64,000 nucleotides of DNA from Xanthobacteraceae bacterium 501b (GCA_000378025.1 KB899087.1:4541001-4605000); one strand, 5' to 3'; positions 19,622 through 28,252 are shown, numbered from the stretch's first letter. Notes: generated by a model from the letters alone, not told the origin. Made by a program: numbers and translations.

Positions 19622-20515
19622 ATGCGGGTGCGCGGCTTTGGCGATTCTGGCGGAAAGGCCCCTTTTGGGCGGGCCGTGTCCGTGGCGTTGGCTGTGGCCT
19701 GCGGGATAGGCGTGTGCAGCGCCCCGGCGGGGGCGGTGGAGCGCAAGGCCTCGACCTCCGCCAGCCTGCCATCCTCCGCCATCATCATCGACCGCGATGA
19801 CCGTCTTTCCCGCGAGGACTATTCCCGCACCTTCGGCCTGACGCCGGCCGCCATGGCCTCGCGCTTCGGCGCCACCGGCCTGGTGCGCTGCGGCTCGGCG
19901 GTGGGCACCGGCCAGCTGGTGGGCGCCAACAACGTGCTGGTGACGGCCTCGCATGTGCTGTTCACCCCCGGCGGCGAGCCGCGCGGGCGGGGCGCCGACT
20001 GCACCTTCGAGATCACCGCCGGCGGCAGCCGGCAGAAGGTGTCGGTCGATGTCGACAAGGTGGTGTGCGGCGCCCGCGAGCCTTATGGCCAGCCGGCGGT
20101 GAAGGACTGGGCGGTGGTGCCGCTCGCCGGGCCGGTGAAGGGCGTGAAGCCCTATATGCCCGGCACGATGCAGGTTCCGGGCGACATCGTGCTGGCGGCG
20201 GCGGCGAAGAGCGGCGGCCAGGAATATTATTCGCTGCAGAACTGCCAGGCCCGCAAGGTGACGACCACGGCGTCGAGCGGCCTGCGGGAGGTCGCGATCG
20301 ACTGCGACGCCGAGGGCGGCGTCTCCGGCGCGGCGATGCTGTCGCCGGACGGGGCGTTTCTCGGCGTCTATGTCGGTTTCCGCTCGGCCCATCCCGGCAA
20401 GGTCGGCCCGTTCTCGATGAGCCATTACAATTTCGGCCTGTCGGCCGATGGCGCCCTGCGCGAGGCGATCACCGAGGTGGTGACGCGGGCCCGCACGCTG
20501 AGCGCCAGCCGCTAG
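19622..20515 (+). CDS. Secreted trypsin-like serine protease
   Basis: A 297-residue chymotrypsin-fold protease. The N-terminus carries a signal peptide (hydrophobic AVSVALAVACGIGVC, A-G-A-V-E junction near residue 39). The catalytic triad is visible in order: H111 in LVTASHVLF, D162 in VKDWAVVPL, and S235 in the G-V-S-G oxyanion loop after a D-C-D-A-E-G run, a divergent form of the usual G-D-S-G-G. Cys pairs (C90, C127, C149, C208, C228) suggest disulfides, consistent with export. There is no PDZ domain, so it is not a DegP/HtrA protein. Substrate unknown. It stands alone on the plus strand. Confidence 0.82.
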   Translation: MRVRGFGDSGGKAPFGRAVSVALAVACGIGVCSAPAGAVERKASTSASLPSSAIIIDRDDRLSREDYSRTFGLTPAAMASRFGATGLVRCGSAVGTGQLVGANNVLVTASHVLFTPGGEPRGRGADCTFEITAGGSRQKVSVDVDKVVCGAREPYGQPAVKDWAVVPLAGPVKGVKPYMPGTMQVPGDIVLAAAAKSGGQEYYSLQNCQARKVTTTASSGLREVAIDCDAEGGVSGAAMLSPDGAFLGVYVGFRSAHPGKVGPFSMSHYNFGLSADGALREAITEVVTRARTLSASR

Positions 20516-20759
20516 TTCGCCCTCCCTCTGCCGGAGGGAAGGCGTCAAGCCAGCGGCACGGGCAGGCGCGCGTGTCGTTGCTCCCTCGCACGGTGTCCGC
20601 GACCCTACGCATTGGCGCGGTGGTGGCGGTGGCGTAGAGTGGGGCAGGCTCGCCGAGGCCGCATGCGAGCCATGCAGATGCAGGAGTTGTCTCGTTGTGC
20701 GGTGCGCATATTTATGCTGCGCCGCAATAATGATCTGCGGTCCCGTCGAGACCGAGCCC

Positions 20760-21410
20760 ATGACACCGTCCGCCGCCCCTTCATCTGCCGCGCCGCGGGC
20801 GCCGCTTGCCCCGCCTTCCCCGGCGCTGGTGCGGCTGCCGGGCCATATCCGCAAGCTGGTGCCGGCGGAACGTGAGGCGATACTGGCGCATCTGCTGCGG
20901 CTCGATCCGCTGAGCCGCTTCATGCGCTTCGGCGGGGTGGTGTCCGACAGCGCGCTGGCCCGTCACGCCACCCGCCTTGTCTCCGGCGAGGCGAGCGCCA
21001 TCGGCTATTTCGTCGAGGGCGATTTGCGGGCGGTGGCGGAGTTGCACCCGCTTGGCACGCGCCCGGGAAAGCCGGCGGCAGCCGAGGCGGCGTTCAGCGT
21101 CGAGCGTCCCTGGCAGGGCAAGGGCATCGGCTCGGCGCTGATGAAGCATCTGGTGCTGCTGGCGCAGAATCGCGGCATCGAGGAATTGCAGGTGGTGTTC
21201 CTGCCCAATAACGGGCCGATGCGGAACCTCGCCGTGCACCACGCGGCTGATCTCCAGCTCGACGACGAGGAGATGGTGGGGCGCATGCGCGCCCCGCGCG
21301 CCACCTTGTTCTCGCAGGCCCGCGAATTCATCGGCGACATCTTCGCCGTCTTCTCCTCCGCCGCCGACCTGCAGGAGCGAATGCTGCCGCCGCATCTGCG
21401 CGGCAACTGA
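20760..21410 (+). CDS. GNAT family N-acetyltransferase
   Basis: A 216-residue protein from ATG 20760. After a Pro/Ala-rich N-terminus it shows the GNAT core: DLRAVAELHPLG (beta 4), then the acetyl-CoA pyrophosphate loop in SVERPWQGKGIGSALMKHL (Q/R-x-x-G-x-G/A pattern) and IEELQVVFLPNNGPMRNLAVHHAA, where the N-N-x-x-M-x-x-L motif is the usual motif B. Substrate cannot be inferred. The weak GAG upstream of the ATG leaves an in-frame GTG at 20697 possible, but those 21 extra residues are Cys-rich and unlike the family. Just downstream lies a 13-bp tandem repeat. Confidence 0.88.
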   Translation: MTPSAAPSSAAPRAPLAPPSPALVRLPGHIRKLVPAEREAILAHLLRLDPLSRFMRFGGVVSDSALARHATRLVSGEASAIGYFVEGDLRAVAELHPLGTRPGKPAAAEAAFSVERPWQGKGIGSALMKHLVLLAQNRGIEELQVVFLPNNGPMRNLAVHHAADLQLDDEEMVGRMRAPRATLFSQAREFIGDIFAVFSSAADLQERMLPPHLRGN

Positions 21411-21435
21411 GGCGCAGGGGCCGGGCAGGCGCGAG

Positions 21436-21522
21436 GCCCTGATCGCCGGCCTTGATCGCAGGCCTTGATACCCTGCGTTGATGCCTGGCCTTGAGTACCG
21501 GCCTTGACTTGGCCTTGATCGG
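21436..21522. repeat. 13-bp tandem repeat, about seven units
   Basis: Units close to GCCTTGATCGCNG begin at 21436, 21449, 21462, 21475, 21488 and 21501 (exact 13-bp steps), with a seventh at 21512. Conservation is strongest in G-C-C-T-T-G-A. The array lies between the GNAT stop and the MscS start and contains an alternative in-frame TTG (21491) for the channel gene. Confidence 0.8.
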
Positions 21523-21565
21523 GACTGAGAGAGGTCGGCCACTGGCTCCAATCCGCCCCGGCACG

Positions 21566-24196
21566 ATGTATCCCAGCTCCCGCCTTCCCGCATTTCCTGC
21601 CGGCCTGCGCCTCGCGGCCGCGCCCGTCTCGCCTCTGCGCAGCCCCGGCTTCGTGCGATTCATCGCGCGTTTCGTGGCCCGCTCCATGGTGGTGGCGCTG
21701 GTCGCGCTCGCCGTTCTGGTCGGGACCAGCGCGAGCTTCGCGCAGATTCCGCCGGAACAGCTGCAGGTTCAGCAGAAGCTGGAGGGCCAGCGCGCCATCG
21801 TCGACGGCGTGGAGGCGGCGCTGGGGCGCGACGGTTTGCGCTCGATCGACCTCGACGATCTGCGCAACCGGCTGGACCCGGTGCGGACCGACCTGACCGC
21901 CGGCATCGCGCTGCTGGAGCCGCTGCTGGCGAACTTGAATCACCGGGTGAAGGAAATCGGCGCCAAGCCGGCCGAGGACGCCCCGCCGGAAGACGCTTCC
22001 ATCACCTCCGAGCGCGACGCTCTGACCGCCCGCGCCACCGAGCTCGACGGCGTGCTCAAGCAGGCCAAGCTGCTGAAAGTGCGGGCGGATCAGCTTTCCG
22101 ACCGCATCACCAGCCGGCGCCGGGCGCTGTTCACCGACACGCTGCTGGCGCGCTCCTACAGCATTTTTGATCCCTCGCTGTGGCTGCAGGCCGCCGCCGC
22201 CGTGCCGGTGGAACTGCGCGGCATCAACTATCTGCTGAGCGATTGGGCCGCCTATGCCAATGCGCGCATGCCGTTTCTCGGCCAGGTGGCGGTAGCCTTC
22301 GGCGCGCTGGCGATCGTGGCGCTGATCTTCCTGGCGCGCAGCATCCTCGCCCGGCCGCTGCACCGCGCCGAGCTTGGCGCGGAGGGCGAGACGCTCTCGC
22401 GCCTGCGGGCGTGCGGGCTTTCGGCACTGGTGGCCATCCTGCGGATGGCGGCGGCGCCGCTGGCCGCCACCGCTGTTCTGGCCCTCCTGAACAGTTTCGA
22501 CCTGCTGCCCCCGCGCGTGAACGAGATCGCGCAGGGGATTCTGCTCGCGATCACCATCATCGCCATCGGCGTCGGTCTGCTCGACGGGGCGCTGGCGCCG
22601 CGCGAGCCTCAGCGCCGCGTGGTGCCGCTGTCGGACGAGATCGCCGGCCTGATCTTCCGCTACACGTCGATTGGCCTTTGGATTCTGGCGACCGCCGTGA
22701 CGCTCGGCGCCTTCCACCGCGCCCTGGTGGTTCCGGTGCCGCTCTCGGTGGCGACCAGCGCCACCATGTCGCTGTGCCTCGTCCTGGTGGCCTCGCGCAG
22801 CATGCGCGCCCTCAACGCCCTGTCCGGCGACACGGATGAGGATGAGGGCAAGGCGGCGGATGGCAAGGGTCCAGAGAGCAGGGGTCCAGAGATCAAGGCG
22901 CCGGAGAGCAAGGCCTCGGACGGCAAGGCTTCGGACGGCAAGGCTTCGGACGGCAAGGCCGACGATGGCCGGGACGCCCGTTCCTTCACCCTGCTCAACT
23001 GGATCAAGTTTCCCTTCTGGGTGCTGAACCTTTCCATCCTCGGCGCGCTGATTACCGGCTATGTCAGCATCGCCTCCTTCCTGTCCTCGCGAGCGCTGAT
23101 CGCCGTGGTCATGGCCGGCACGCTCTATCTCGTGGTGGCGCTGATCAATTCGCTGTTCGTCGATTCCCTCGCCACCGGCCCGAGGGCGCGCCACGCGGCG
23201 AAGGCGCTCGGCATCCGGCCGGCGAGCCTCGAACTTCTGTCGGTGCTGATCGCTGGCGTGCTGAAGGCGGTGGCGATCATCGGCATCGTCATCGTGACGG
23301 TGGGCACCTTCGGCACCTCGACCTCGGACTTCGCCGATCTGGCGAGCCGCGTCACCCTCGGCTTCACCATCGGCAATTCGACGGTCGCCATCGGCGACAT
23401 TCTGAGCGCGCTGCTGTTCCTGGTGATCGGCATCGTCATCGCCCGCGCGGTGCAGCGCTGGTTCGCGGTGGCGATCCTGCCGAAGACCGCCTTCGACCAG
23501 GGCCTGCAGAATTCCATCGCGACCATCATCGGCTATATCGGCTCGATCACGGTGATCGCGATGGCGATGGGGCAGCTGGGGCTGAACCTCGAGAACATCG
23601 CGCTGGTCGCCGGTGCGCTCTCGGTCGGTATCGGCTTCGGCCTGCAGTCCATCGTCTCGAACTTCGTCTCCGGGCTGATCCTGCTGGCCGAGCGGCCGAT
23701 AAGGGTCGGTGACACCATCGCGGTGAAGGGCGAGGAGGGCTATGTGCGCCGCATCAGCGTGCGCGCGACCGAGATCGAGACCTTCGACCGCGCGGCGGTG
23801 CTGATCCCCAATTCCGACCTCATCACCGGCATGGTGAAGAACTTCACCCACGCCAACACCACCGGCCGGGTGATCGTGGCGGTCAACGTCTCCTATGACG
23901 CGGATGCCGACGAGGTGCGCGACATACTGATCGGCTGCGCCTGCGACCACCCGCAGGTGCTGCGCTCGCCGCCGCCGCGGGTGTTCCTGATGGCGTTCGG
24001 CGACAGCTACCTGAAATTCGAGCTGCGCTGCGTGGTGGCGAATGTCGACTATGCGCTCACCGTGAAGAGCGACCTGCATTTCGCCGTGCTCGACCGGCTG
24101 AAGACCGCGAAGATCGGCATTCCCTATACGCCGTGGAGCATCTATCGCGGCGGGCGGATCGGCGAGGAGCCGCCGGCCGGCGATGAGGGCGGCTAG
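21566..24196 (+). CDS. Large mechanosensitive channel, DUF3772 + MscS domains
   Basis: An 876-residue inner-membrane protein. After a signal sequence (hydrophobic VVALVALAVLVGTSASFA, residues about 38-55) comes a periplasmic DUF3772 region with helical heptads, then many transmembrane helices. The C-terminal MscS unit has the pore helix ALSVGIGFGLQSIVSNFVSG, the beta domain RPIRVGDTIAVKGEEGYVRRISVRATEIETFD, and the cytoplasmic cage ending in YTPWSIYRGG. It should release solutes on hypo-osmotic shock. Between helices, residues about 423-469 are a charged repeat linker with three exact A-S-D-G-K copies after looser versions. An in-frame TTG start at 21491 sits inside the tandem repeat; I prefer ATG 21566. 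Confidence 0.92.
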   Translation: MYPSSRLPAFPAGLRLAAAPVSPLRSPGFVRFIARFVARSMVVALVALAVLVGTSASFAQIPPEQLQVQQKLEGQRAIVDGVEAALGRDGLRSIDLDDLRNRLDPVRTDLTAGIALLEPLLANLNHRVKEIGAKPAEDAPPEDASITSERDALTARATELDGVLKQAKLLKVRADQLSDRITSRRRALFTDTLLARSYSIFDPSLWLQAAAAVPVELRGINYLLSDWAAYANARMPFLGQVAVAFGALAIVALIFLARSILARPLHRAELGAEGETLSRLRACGLSALVAILRMAAAPLAATAVLALLNSFDLLPPRVNEIAQGILLAITIIAIGVGLLDGALAPREPQRRVVPLSDEIAGLIFRYTSIGLWILATAVTLGAFHRALVVPVPLSVATSATMSLCLVLVASRSMRALNALSGDTDEDEGKAADGKGPESRGPEIKAPESKASDGKASDGKASDGKADDGRDARSFTLLNWIKFPFWVLNLSILGALITGYVSIASFLSSRALIAVVMAGTLYLVVALINSLFVDSLATGPRARHAAKALGIRPASLELLSVLIAGVLKAVAIIGIVIVTVGTFGTSTSDFADLASRVTLGFTIGNSTVAIGDILSALLFLVIGIVIARAVQRWFAVAILPKTAFDQGLQNSIATIIGYIGSITVIAMAMGQLGLNLENIALVAGALSVGIGFGLQSIVSNFVSGLILLAERPIRVGDTIAVKGEEGYVRRISVRATEIETFDRAAVLIPNSDLITGMVKNFTHANTTGRVIVAVNVSYDADADEVRDILIGCACDHPQVLRSPPPRVFLMAFGDSYLKFELRCVVANVDYALTVKSDLHFAVLDRLKTAKIGIPYTPWSIYRGGRIGEEPPAGDEGG

Positions 24197-24311
24197 GCAT
24201 TTTCGCTGAACTCGGCGTCATCGCACCCGCGCGTTAGAGATTGGTTTACCGATCCGGGCGGATTCAATCGTTCCCGGACCTCCCCGTCTCCGCGCCCCTT
24301 GAGAGTGTCGC

Positions 24312-24941
24312 ATGTCCACCTTCCTGCTGAAGCGCCTTGCCGGCCTGCTGCTCGTGCCCCTGATGCTCGCGGCCTGCGCCGCCGGGCCGACCACGGCGCC
24401 GGTGGACGAGACTTTCTATGCCAACATTGCCAAGGGCGGCGCGCTCGACCCGCAGGCGGCGGCCGCGCTGATCAGCGACTACCGGCGCGGGCGCGGCCTA
24501 CCGGCTGTGACCATCGACCCGGTGCTGATGAATGTTGCCGAGCGTCAGGCCAAGTCCATGGCGGCGGCGGACCAGCTCTCGCACAATATTGGCGGGCGGG
24601 GGCTGACCACGCGGCTGAAGGCGGCCGGGTTCAGCGGGCTGAAGGCGGCGGAGAATGTCGGCGCCGGCTATCACACCCTGGCCGAGGCGTTTTCCGGCTG
24701 GCGGGATTCGCCCTCGCACAACAAGAACATGCTGCTGTCGGGCGCCACCCGCCTCGGCATCGCCGCCGTGCGCTCGCCGCGCAGCAAGTACAGCGTCTAC
24801 TGGGCGATGGTGATCGCGGTGCCGGACCCGAGGGCCGAGGCGGCCGAGGCGGCGGCGAACCCGGCCGGCGCGCCCGCCAGCGCACCGGCGGCGGGCGGCA
24901 CGCAGGTTCTGCTCAATGGCGCGCCGCTGCCCTCGCAATAG
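24312..24941 (+). CDS. CAP/SCP domain lipoprotein
   Basis: A 209-residue protein. Lipobox L-A-A-C at residues 19-22 follows a basic and hydrophobic leader (MSTFLLKRLAGLLLVPLM), so it should be lipidated and membrane-anchored. The CAP (cysteine-rich secretory/antigen 5/PR-1) domain covers about residues 45-180: LSHNIGG, AAENVGAGYHTLAEAFSGW and SPSHNKNMLLSGATRLGIA. It retains the His and Glu of the CAP cavity, and the closing YWAMVIA strand is typical. Bacterial CAP proteins have been linked to lipid binding or cell envelope functions; no specific role is evident. The C-terminus is an Ala/Pro-rich tail. It converges with the CobW gene across a 30-bp repeat. Confidence 0.88.
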   Translation: MSTFLLKRLAGLLLVPLMLAACAAGPTTAPVDETFYANIAKGGALDPQAAAALISDYRRGRGLPAVTIDPVLMNVAERQAKSMAAADQLSHNIGGRGLTTRLKAAGFSGLKAAENVGAGYHTLAEAFSGWRDSPSHNKNMLLSGATRLGIAAVRSPRSKYSVYWAMVIAVPDPRAEAAEAAANPAGAPASAPAAGGTQVLLNGAPLPSQ

Positions 24942-24991
24942 GCCGCGAAGGGCGCTCGCGTTCAGCAGCCGGAGCGTGGCCGGCACTCGCG

Positions 24992-25047
24992 GCTCAGCGC
25001 CGCCGAGTGTGCGGCGCTCGCGCTCAGCGCCGCAGAGTGTGCGGCGC
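24992..25047. repeat. 30-bp tandem repeat forming alternative hairpins at the cobW 3' end
   Basis: Two copies of a 30-bp unit start at 24992 and 25022 and differ at few positions. Each contains AGCGCCGC, a 7-nt spacer and GCGGCGC(T), so arms at 24996, 25011, 25026 and 25041 can pair with either neighbour. The second copy encodes the last residues and stop of the CobW protein on the minus strand. It may act as a bidirectional transcription end, though there is no T tract. Confidence 0.65.
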
Positions 25048-26151
25048 GAGCGGATTGTCGGTCATGGCGACGCGGTCGGGCTGGCCGATCGCCGGCAGGC
25101 CCATGAAGGCGTCGAACAGCCGGCGGATCATCGCCGGCTCGACATCGCGCACGATCATCACCAGGCGGGTGCGGCGGTCGTCATCCGGCCAGGCGGCGAG
25201 CTGGCTCGGCGGGTGCAGCACATGCTGGACGCCGTGCAGCACCAGCGGGTGCTCGGGGTCCTCGGCCAGCTTCACGATACCCTTGAGCCGCAGGAGCTTC
25301 GGCCCATGCGTGCCGCGCACCAGCTCCAGGAACATGTCGATGGCGGCGGCGGAAACCGGCGCCTCGGTGGCCACGGTGAAGGCGCGAATGCGCTCGTCAT
25401 GGCGGTTCTCGTCATGGGCGTGGGCGCGGGAGGCCTCCTCCGCCGCGCTCACCGCCTCGTCGGCCAGCCAGCGCGACACGTCGGGGATCTTGGTGGCGGG
25501 ATCATAGAGCCCGGCGCCGAGCAGCGCGGCCGGCGTCGCCTCGCCCTTCGCCGCATCCAGCACCGGCGCGCCGGGGGCGAGGCGGGCGAGGCGCTGGCGC
25601 AGCGCGGCGAGATCGGCGATCCGCTCGGGCGTATCGACCAGATCGGTCTTGGTGAGCACGATGCGGTCGGAAATCGCCGCCTGCCGCACGGATTCCGGGT
25701 GGGCGTCGAGCGTGCCGAGGCCGTTCACCGCGTCGACCACGGTGACGACGCTATCGAGCCGGAAGCGCATCAGCAGATAGGGATGCATCATCAAGACGTG
25801 CAGGATCGGCGCCGGGTCGGCGAGGCCGGTGGTCTCGATCACCACCCGGCGGAAGGGAGGGATGACGCCATTGTCCATGCGCCGCAGCAACTGCTCCAGT
25901 CCCTCGGACAGATCGCCGCGAATGGTGCAGCACAGGCAGCCGGAGGCGAGCAGCACGGTGGCGTCGTCGAAATGCTGGACGAGGAGATGGTCGAGCCCGA
26001 TCTCGCCGAACTCGTTGATCAGCACGGCGGTGTCGGCCATGTCCGGCTGCTGCAGCAGCGTGTTGAGCAGCGTCGTCTTGCCGGCGCCGAGAAAGCCGGT
26101 GAGCAGCGTGACCGGAAGCGGTTCCGGGGGGAGGCGGGTCGCCTCGCTCAT
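25024..26151 (-). CDS. CobW/G3E family GTP-binding metallochaperone
   Basis: A 375-residue GTPase from ATG 26151. The P-loop TGFLGAGKTT is at residues 18-27, switch region NEFGEIGLDHLL at 46-57, the metal-binding G-C-L-C-C at 71-75 (the CxCC hallmark of the COG0523 family), the Walker B V-V-I-E-T-T-G-L-A-D-P and the base-recognition T-K-T-D-L-V. A His-rich stretch (SRAHAHDENRHDERIR) precedes the C-terminal CobW_C domain. Such proteins deliver zinc or other metals to client enzymes. No cobalamin genes are nearby, so a zinc-type role seems more likely than CobW proper. No Zur-like operator was identified. Confidence 0.9.
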   Translation of the reverse strand: MSEATRLPPEPLPVTLLTGFLGAGKTTLLNTLLQQPDMADTAVLINEFGEIGLDHLLVQHFDDATVLLASGCLCCTIRGDLSEGLEQLLRRMDNGVIPPFRRVVIETTGLADPAPILHVLMMHPYLLMRFRLDSVVTVVDAVNGLGTLDAHPESVRQAAISDRIVLTKTDLVDTPERIADLAALRQRLARLAPGAPVLDAAKGEATPAALLGAGLYDPATKIPDVSRWLADEAVSAAEEASRAHAHDENRHDERIRAFTVATEAPVSAAAIDMFLELVRGTHGPKLLRLKGIVKLAEDPEHPLVLHGVQHVLHPPSQLAAWPDDDRRTRLVMIVRDVEPAMIRRLFDAFMGLPAIGQPDRVAMTDNPLAPHTLRR

Positions 26152-26212
26152 GAGCGAAATCCTGTTCGGGCGCGTGGGCGCCACGGTCCCGCGAGGCTGA
26201 GGCGCCCGCAGG

Positions 26213-27604
26213 CTATTGCGGTGGCGGAGGAACGACGAGATTGGCCGGCGCGGCACCCGGCCCGGAGGCGGGCTTCACGGCGGGTTTGGCCGCCGGCTTC
26301 GACGCTGGCTTGGCGGCGGCGGGTTTGGCGGGGGCGCCACCGGCGGGCGACGCCTGCGCCGTGGCCGGCTTGGGTTTGGGCTTCGGCTTGGGGGCTGGCG
26401 CAGCAGCGGGAGCGGAGGGATCGGCGGGGTCGATGATCGCCGTGGTCTGGCCCTTCTTGTCGCCCGGCTTTTTCGCGGCCGGCTTCTTCGGCGCCGGCGG
26501 CGCCGGGTAGGCGGCGGCGAGCGCCTCGGCGCTGGGGAACGGCCCGACGAACACCTCGACCGGCGGCATGGAGGGCGGCAGCTTTTGCAGCAGGCTGGCG
26601 CCAGTCACAGTGCCGTCAAGCCGGGCCATGCCGGCGGCGACATAGCCGGTGGGGGCCGGGCCGCTGTCGTCATCGGCTTCGGAGGCGGTGTTCTTGCGCT
26701 TGCCGCCGCACACCTGCTCGCGCATGTCGGTGGGTGGGCCGCTCTCGTTGCGCAGCGATTCCACCGACGGCGCGAGCGAGCCGAACACATTGCCGGACTG
26801 CTGGAAGCCGCGCTCCAGCAGCAGGGCGGCCTGCTCGGTGCGGGCCTTGCCGGATTCGGTGCCGAGCACGACGACGAGAAGGTGCCGGTTGCCACGGGTG
26901 GCGCTGGCCACCAGGTTGAAGCCGGAGGCGCAGATGAAGCCGGTCTTCATGCCGTCGGCGCCGGGATAGCGGTCGATCAGCTTGTTGTAGCTGCGGATCA
27001 CCGCCGGGCCGATCTTGATCGCCGGAATGCGGAACAGGTCGGCCTGTTCGGGGAAATTGAGGAAAATGGCGCGGGAGAGGATGGCGAGGTCGCGCGCCGT
27101 CGACACCTGCGCCGGGTCGGGCAGGCCGTTCGGGTTGGCGTAATGGGTGCCGGTCATGCCGAGTTCGGCGGCGGTGGCGTTCATCTCGTCGATGAAGGCG
27201 GGCAGGTTGCCGCTGACGCCTTCGGCGAGCACCACGGCGATGTCGTTGGCCGACTTCACCAGCATCATCTTCAGCGCGTTGTCGACCGTCACCTGGGTGC
27301 CGGCCTTGAAGCCCATCTTGGAGGGCTTCTGCGTCGTCGCGAAGTCGGAAACGGTGATCAGTGTCTCCGGTGTCAGCCGGCCGGCGCGGATGGCCTTGAA
27401 GGTAACATAGGCGGTCATCAGCTTGGTGACGGAGGCGGGATACCAGGGCTTGGTGGCGTCTTCCGCCAGCAGCACCTTGCCGCTGTCGACCTCAATGACC
27501 AGCGCCGGGGTGGCGCGCGCCGCCAGCGGGGCGACCAGGGCGGCACTGACAAGCCCGGCCACGAGCCAGGCGCGACGGGGGCGGAACAGGGAAAGGTTCA
27601 ACAC
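26213..27604 (-). CDS. D-alanyl-D-alanine carboxypeptidase (PBP5/6, peptidase S11)
   Basis: It trims the terminal D-Ala from peptidoglycan pentapeptides. All three penicillin-binding motifs are present, counting from the GTG at 27604: S58-V-T-K61, S119-A-N121 and K221-T-G223. A signal peptide (FRPRRAWLVAGLVSAALVAPLAARA) fits that start, and GGAAG lies just upstream; an ATG at 27673 would add a 23-residue leader. The S11 catalytic domain ends near residue 285. The remaining 180 residues are unusual: a short SPOR-like segment (VEVFVGPFPSAEALAAAYP) followed by an Ala/Pro/Lys-rich tail suited to span the periplasm or bind wall polymers. Confidence 0.93.
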   Translation of the reverse strand: MLNLSLFRPRRAWLVAGLVSAALVAPLAARATPALVIEVDSGKVLLAEDATKPWYPASVTKLMTAYVTFKAIRAGRLTPETLITVSDFATTQKPSKMGFKAGTQVTVDNALKMMLVKSANDIAVVLAEGVSGNLPAFIDEMNATAAELGMTGTHYANPNGLPDPAQVSTARDLAILSRAIFLNFPEQADLFRIPAIKIGPAVIRSYNKLIDRYPGADGMKTGFICASGFNLVASATRGNRHLLVVVLGTESGKARTEQAALLLERGFQQSGNVFGSLAPSVESLRNESGPPTDMREQVCGGKRKNTASEADDDSGPAPTGYVAAGMARLDGTVTGASLLQKLPPSMPPVEVFVGPFPSAEALAAAYPAPPAPKKPAAKKPGDKKGQTTAIIDPADPSAPAAAPAPKPKPKPKPATAQASPAGGAPAKPAAAKPASKPAAKPAVKPASGPGAAPANLVVPPPPQ

Positions 27605-27814
27605 GCTTCCAATATCCGTTTCTGACCGGGGCAGCGGGCCGGGCCGGCCCGAGAAGGATTTCGCCCCTTGCATAACCCGAACCCTGCGGCGGCGCAAAAA
27701 CAAAGCCCGCCGGCCGGATCACAGCGGCGCCATCCGATCGGCGCGATCCGTTCGGCGCACTGCCGCACAGGCTTCACGCAAATGGCTCTAGAATCGACGC
27801 ATGAGTGATTCGGC

Positions 27815-28252
27815 ATGAGTGATTCGATCCGCCGCCTGCACGCCGCCGTGGCCGCGACACAGAAGGGCGACAACCCTTCCGTGCGGACCCAGAAGCTGTT
27901 CCGCAAGGGCCGGGCGGCGATGGCGAAGAAGGTGGCCGAGGAGGCGGTGGAGGTGGCGCTGGACGCCGTGGTCGGCGACCGCGCCGCCACTGTGCGCGAG
28001 AGCGCCGATCTTCTCTACAATCTAGTCGTGCTGTGGGTGGAACTCGGCATCGAGCCCGAGGATGTGTGGGCGGAGATGCGCCGACGCGAGAAACTGCTCG
28101 GCATGGCGGAGAAGATGCCCAAGCGCCGAGGCAGGGCCGGCAAGGATGCGCCGCTCTTCGAGGCAGGGGTGGCCGTCCGGCCGCTTTTGTGGGACATCGC
28201 CGACGGTGCCGGCGCCGCGCCTCTTCCCGACATGCCGCGCCGGCGCCCCTAG
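27815..28252 (+). CDS. Phosphoribosyl-ATP diphosphatase-like protein (HisE/MazG fold)
   Basis: A 145-residue protein. Residues about 5-95 match HisE, which removes pyrophosphate from phosphoribosyl-ATP in histidine synthesis: KLFRKGRAAMAKKVAEEAVEVALDAV, then ESADLLYNLVVLWVELGIEPEDVWAEMRRRE. The E-E-x-x-E and E-x-x-D metal ligands of the all-alpha NTP pyrophosphatase fold are kept. A 45-residue C-terminal extension and the absence of his genes nearby suggest a divergent copy, possibly with another nucleotide substrate. Whether it is the cell's only HisE cannot be told from this window. The start is preceded by a 5-codon mini-frame created by a 14-bp duplication. Confidence 0.8.
   Translation: MSDSIRRLHAAVAATQKGDNPSVRTQKLFRKGRAAMAKKVAEEAVEVALDAVVGDRAATVRESADLLYNLVVLWVELGIEPEDVWAEMRRREKLLGMAEKMPKRRGRAGKDAPLFEAGVAVRPLLWDIADGAGAAPLPDMPRRRP

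Noticed and set aside
20516..20759. CCCTCC-N7-GGAGGG hairpin after the protease gene as a terminator
   Set aside because: No T tract follows and the stem is short, so I could not support a terminator call; no gene was found in this gap either.
21005..24079. A 1,024-codon minus-strand frame opposite the GNAT and MscS genes
   Set aside because: It crosses two real genes and a tandem repeat, and its product is His/Arg/Gln-rich low-complexity sequence.
24992..25047. 30-bp repeat pair considered as a minimal CRISPR
   Set aside because: The two copies are directly adjacent with no spacer and one is part of the CobW coding sequence.
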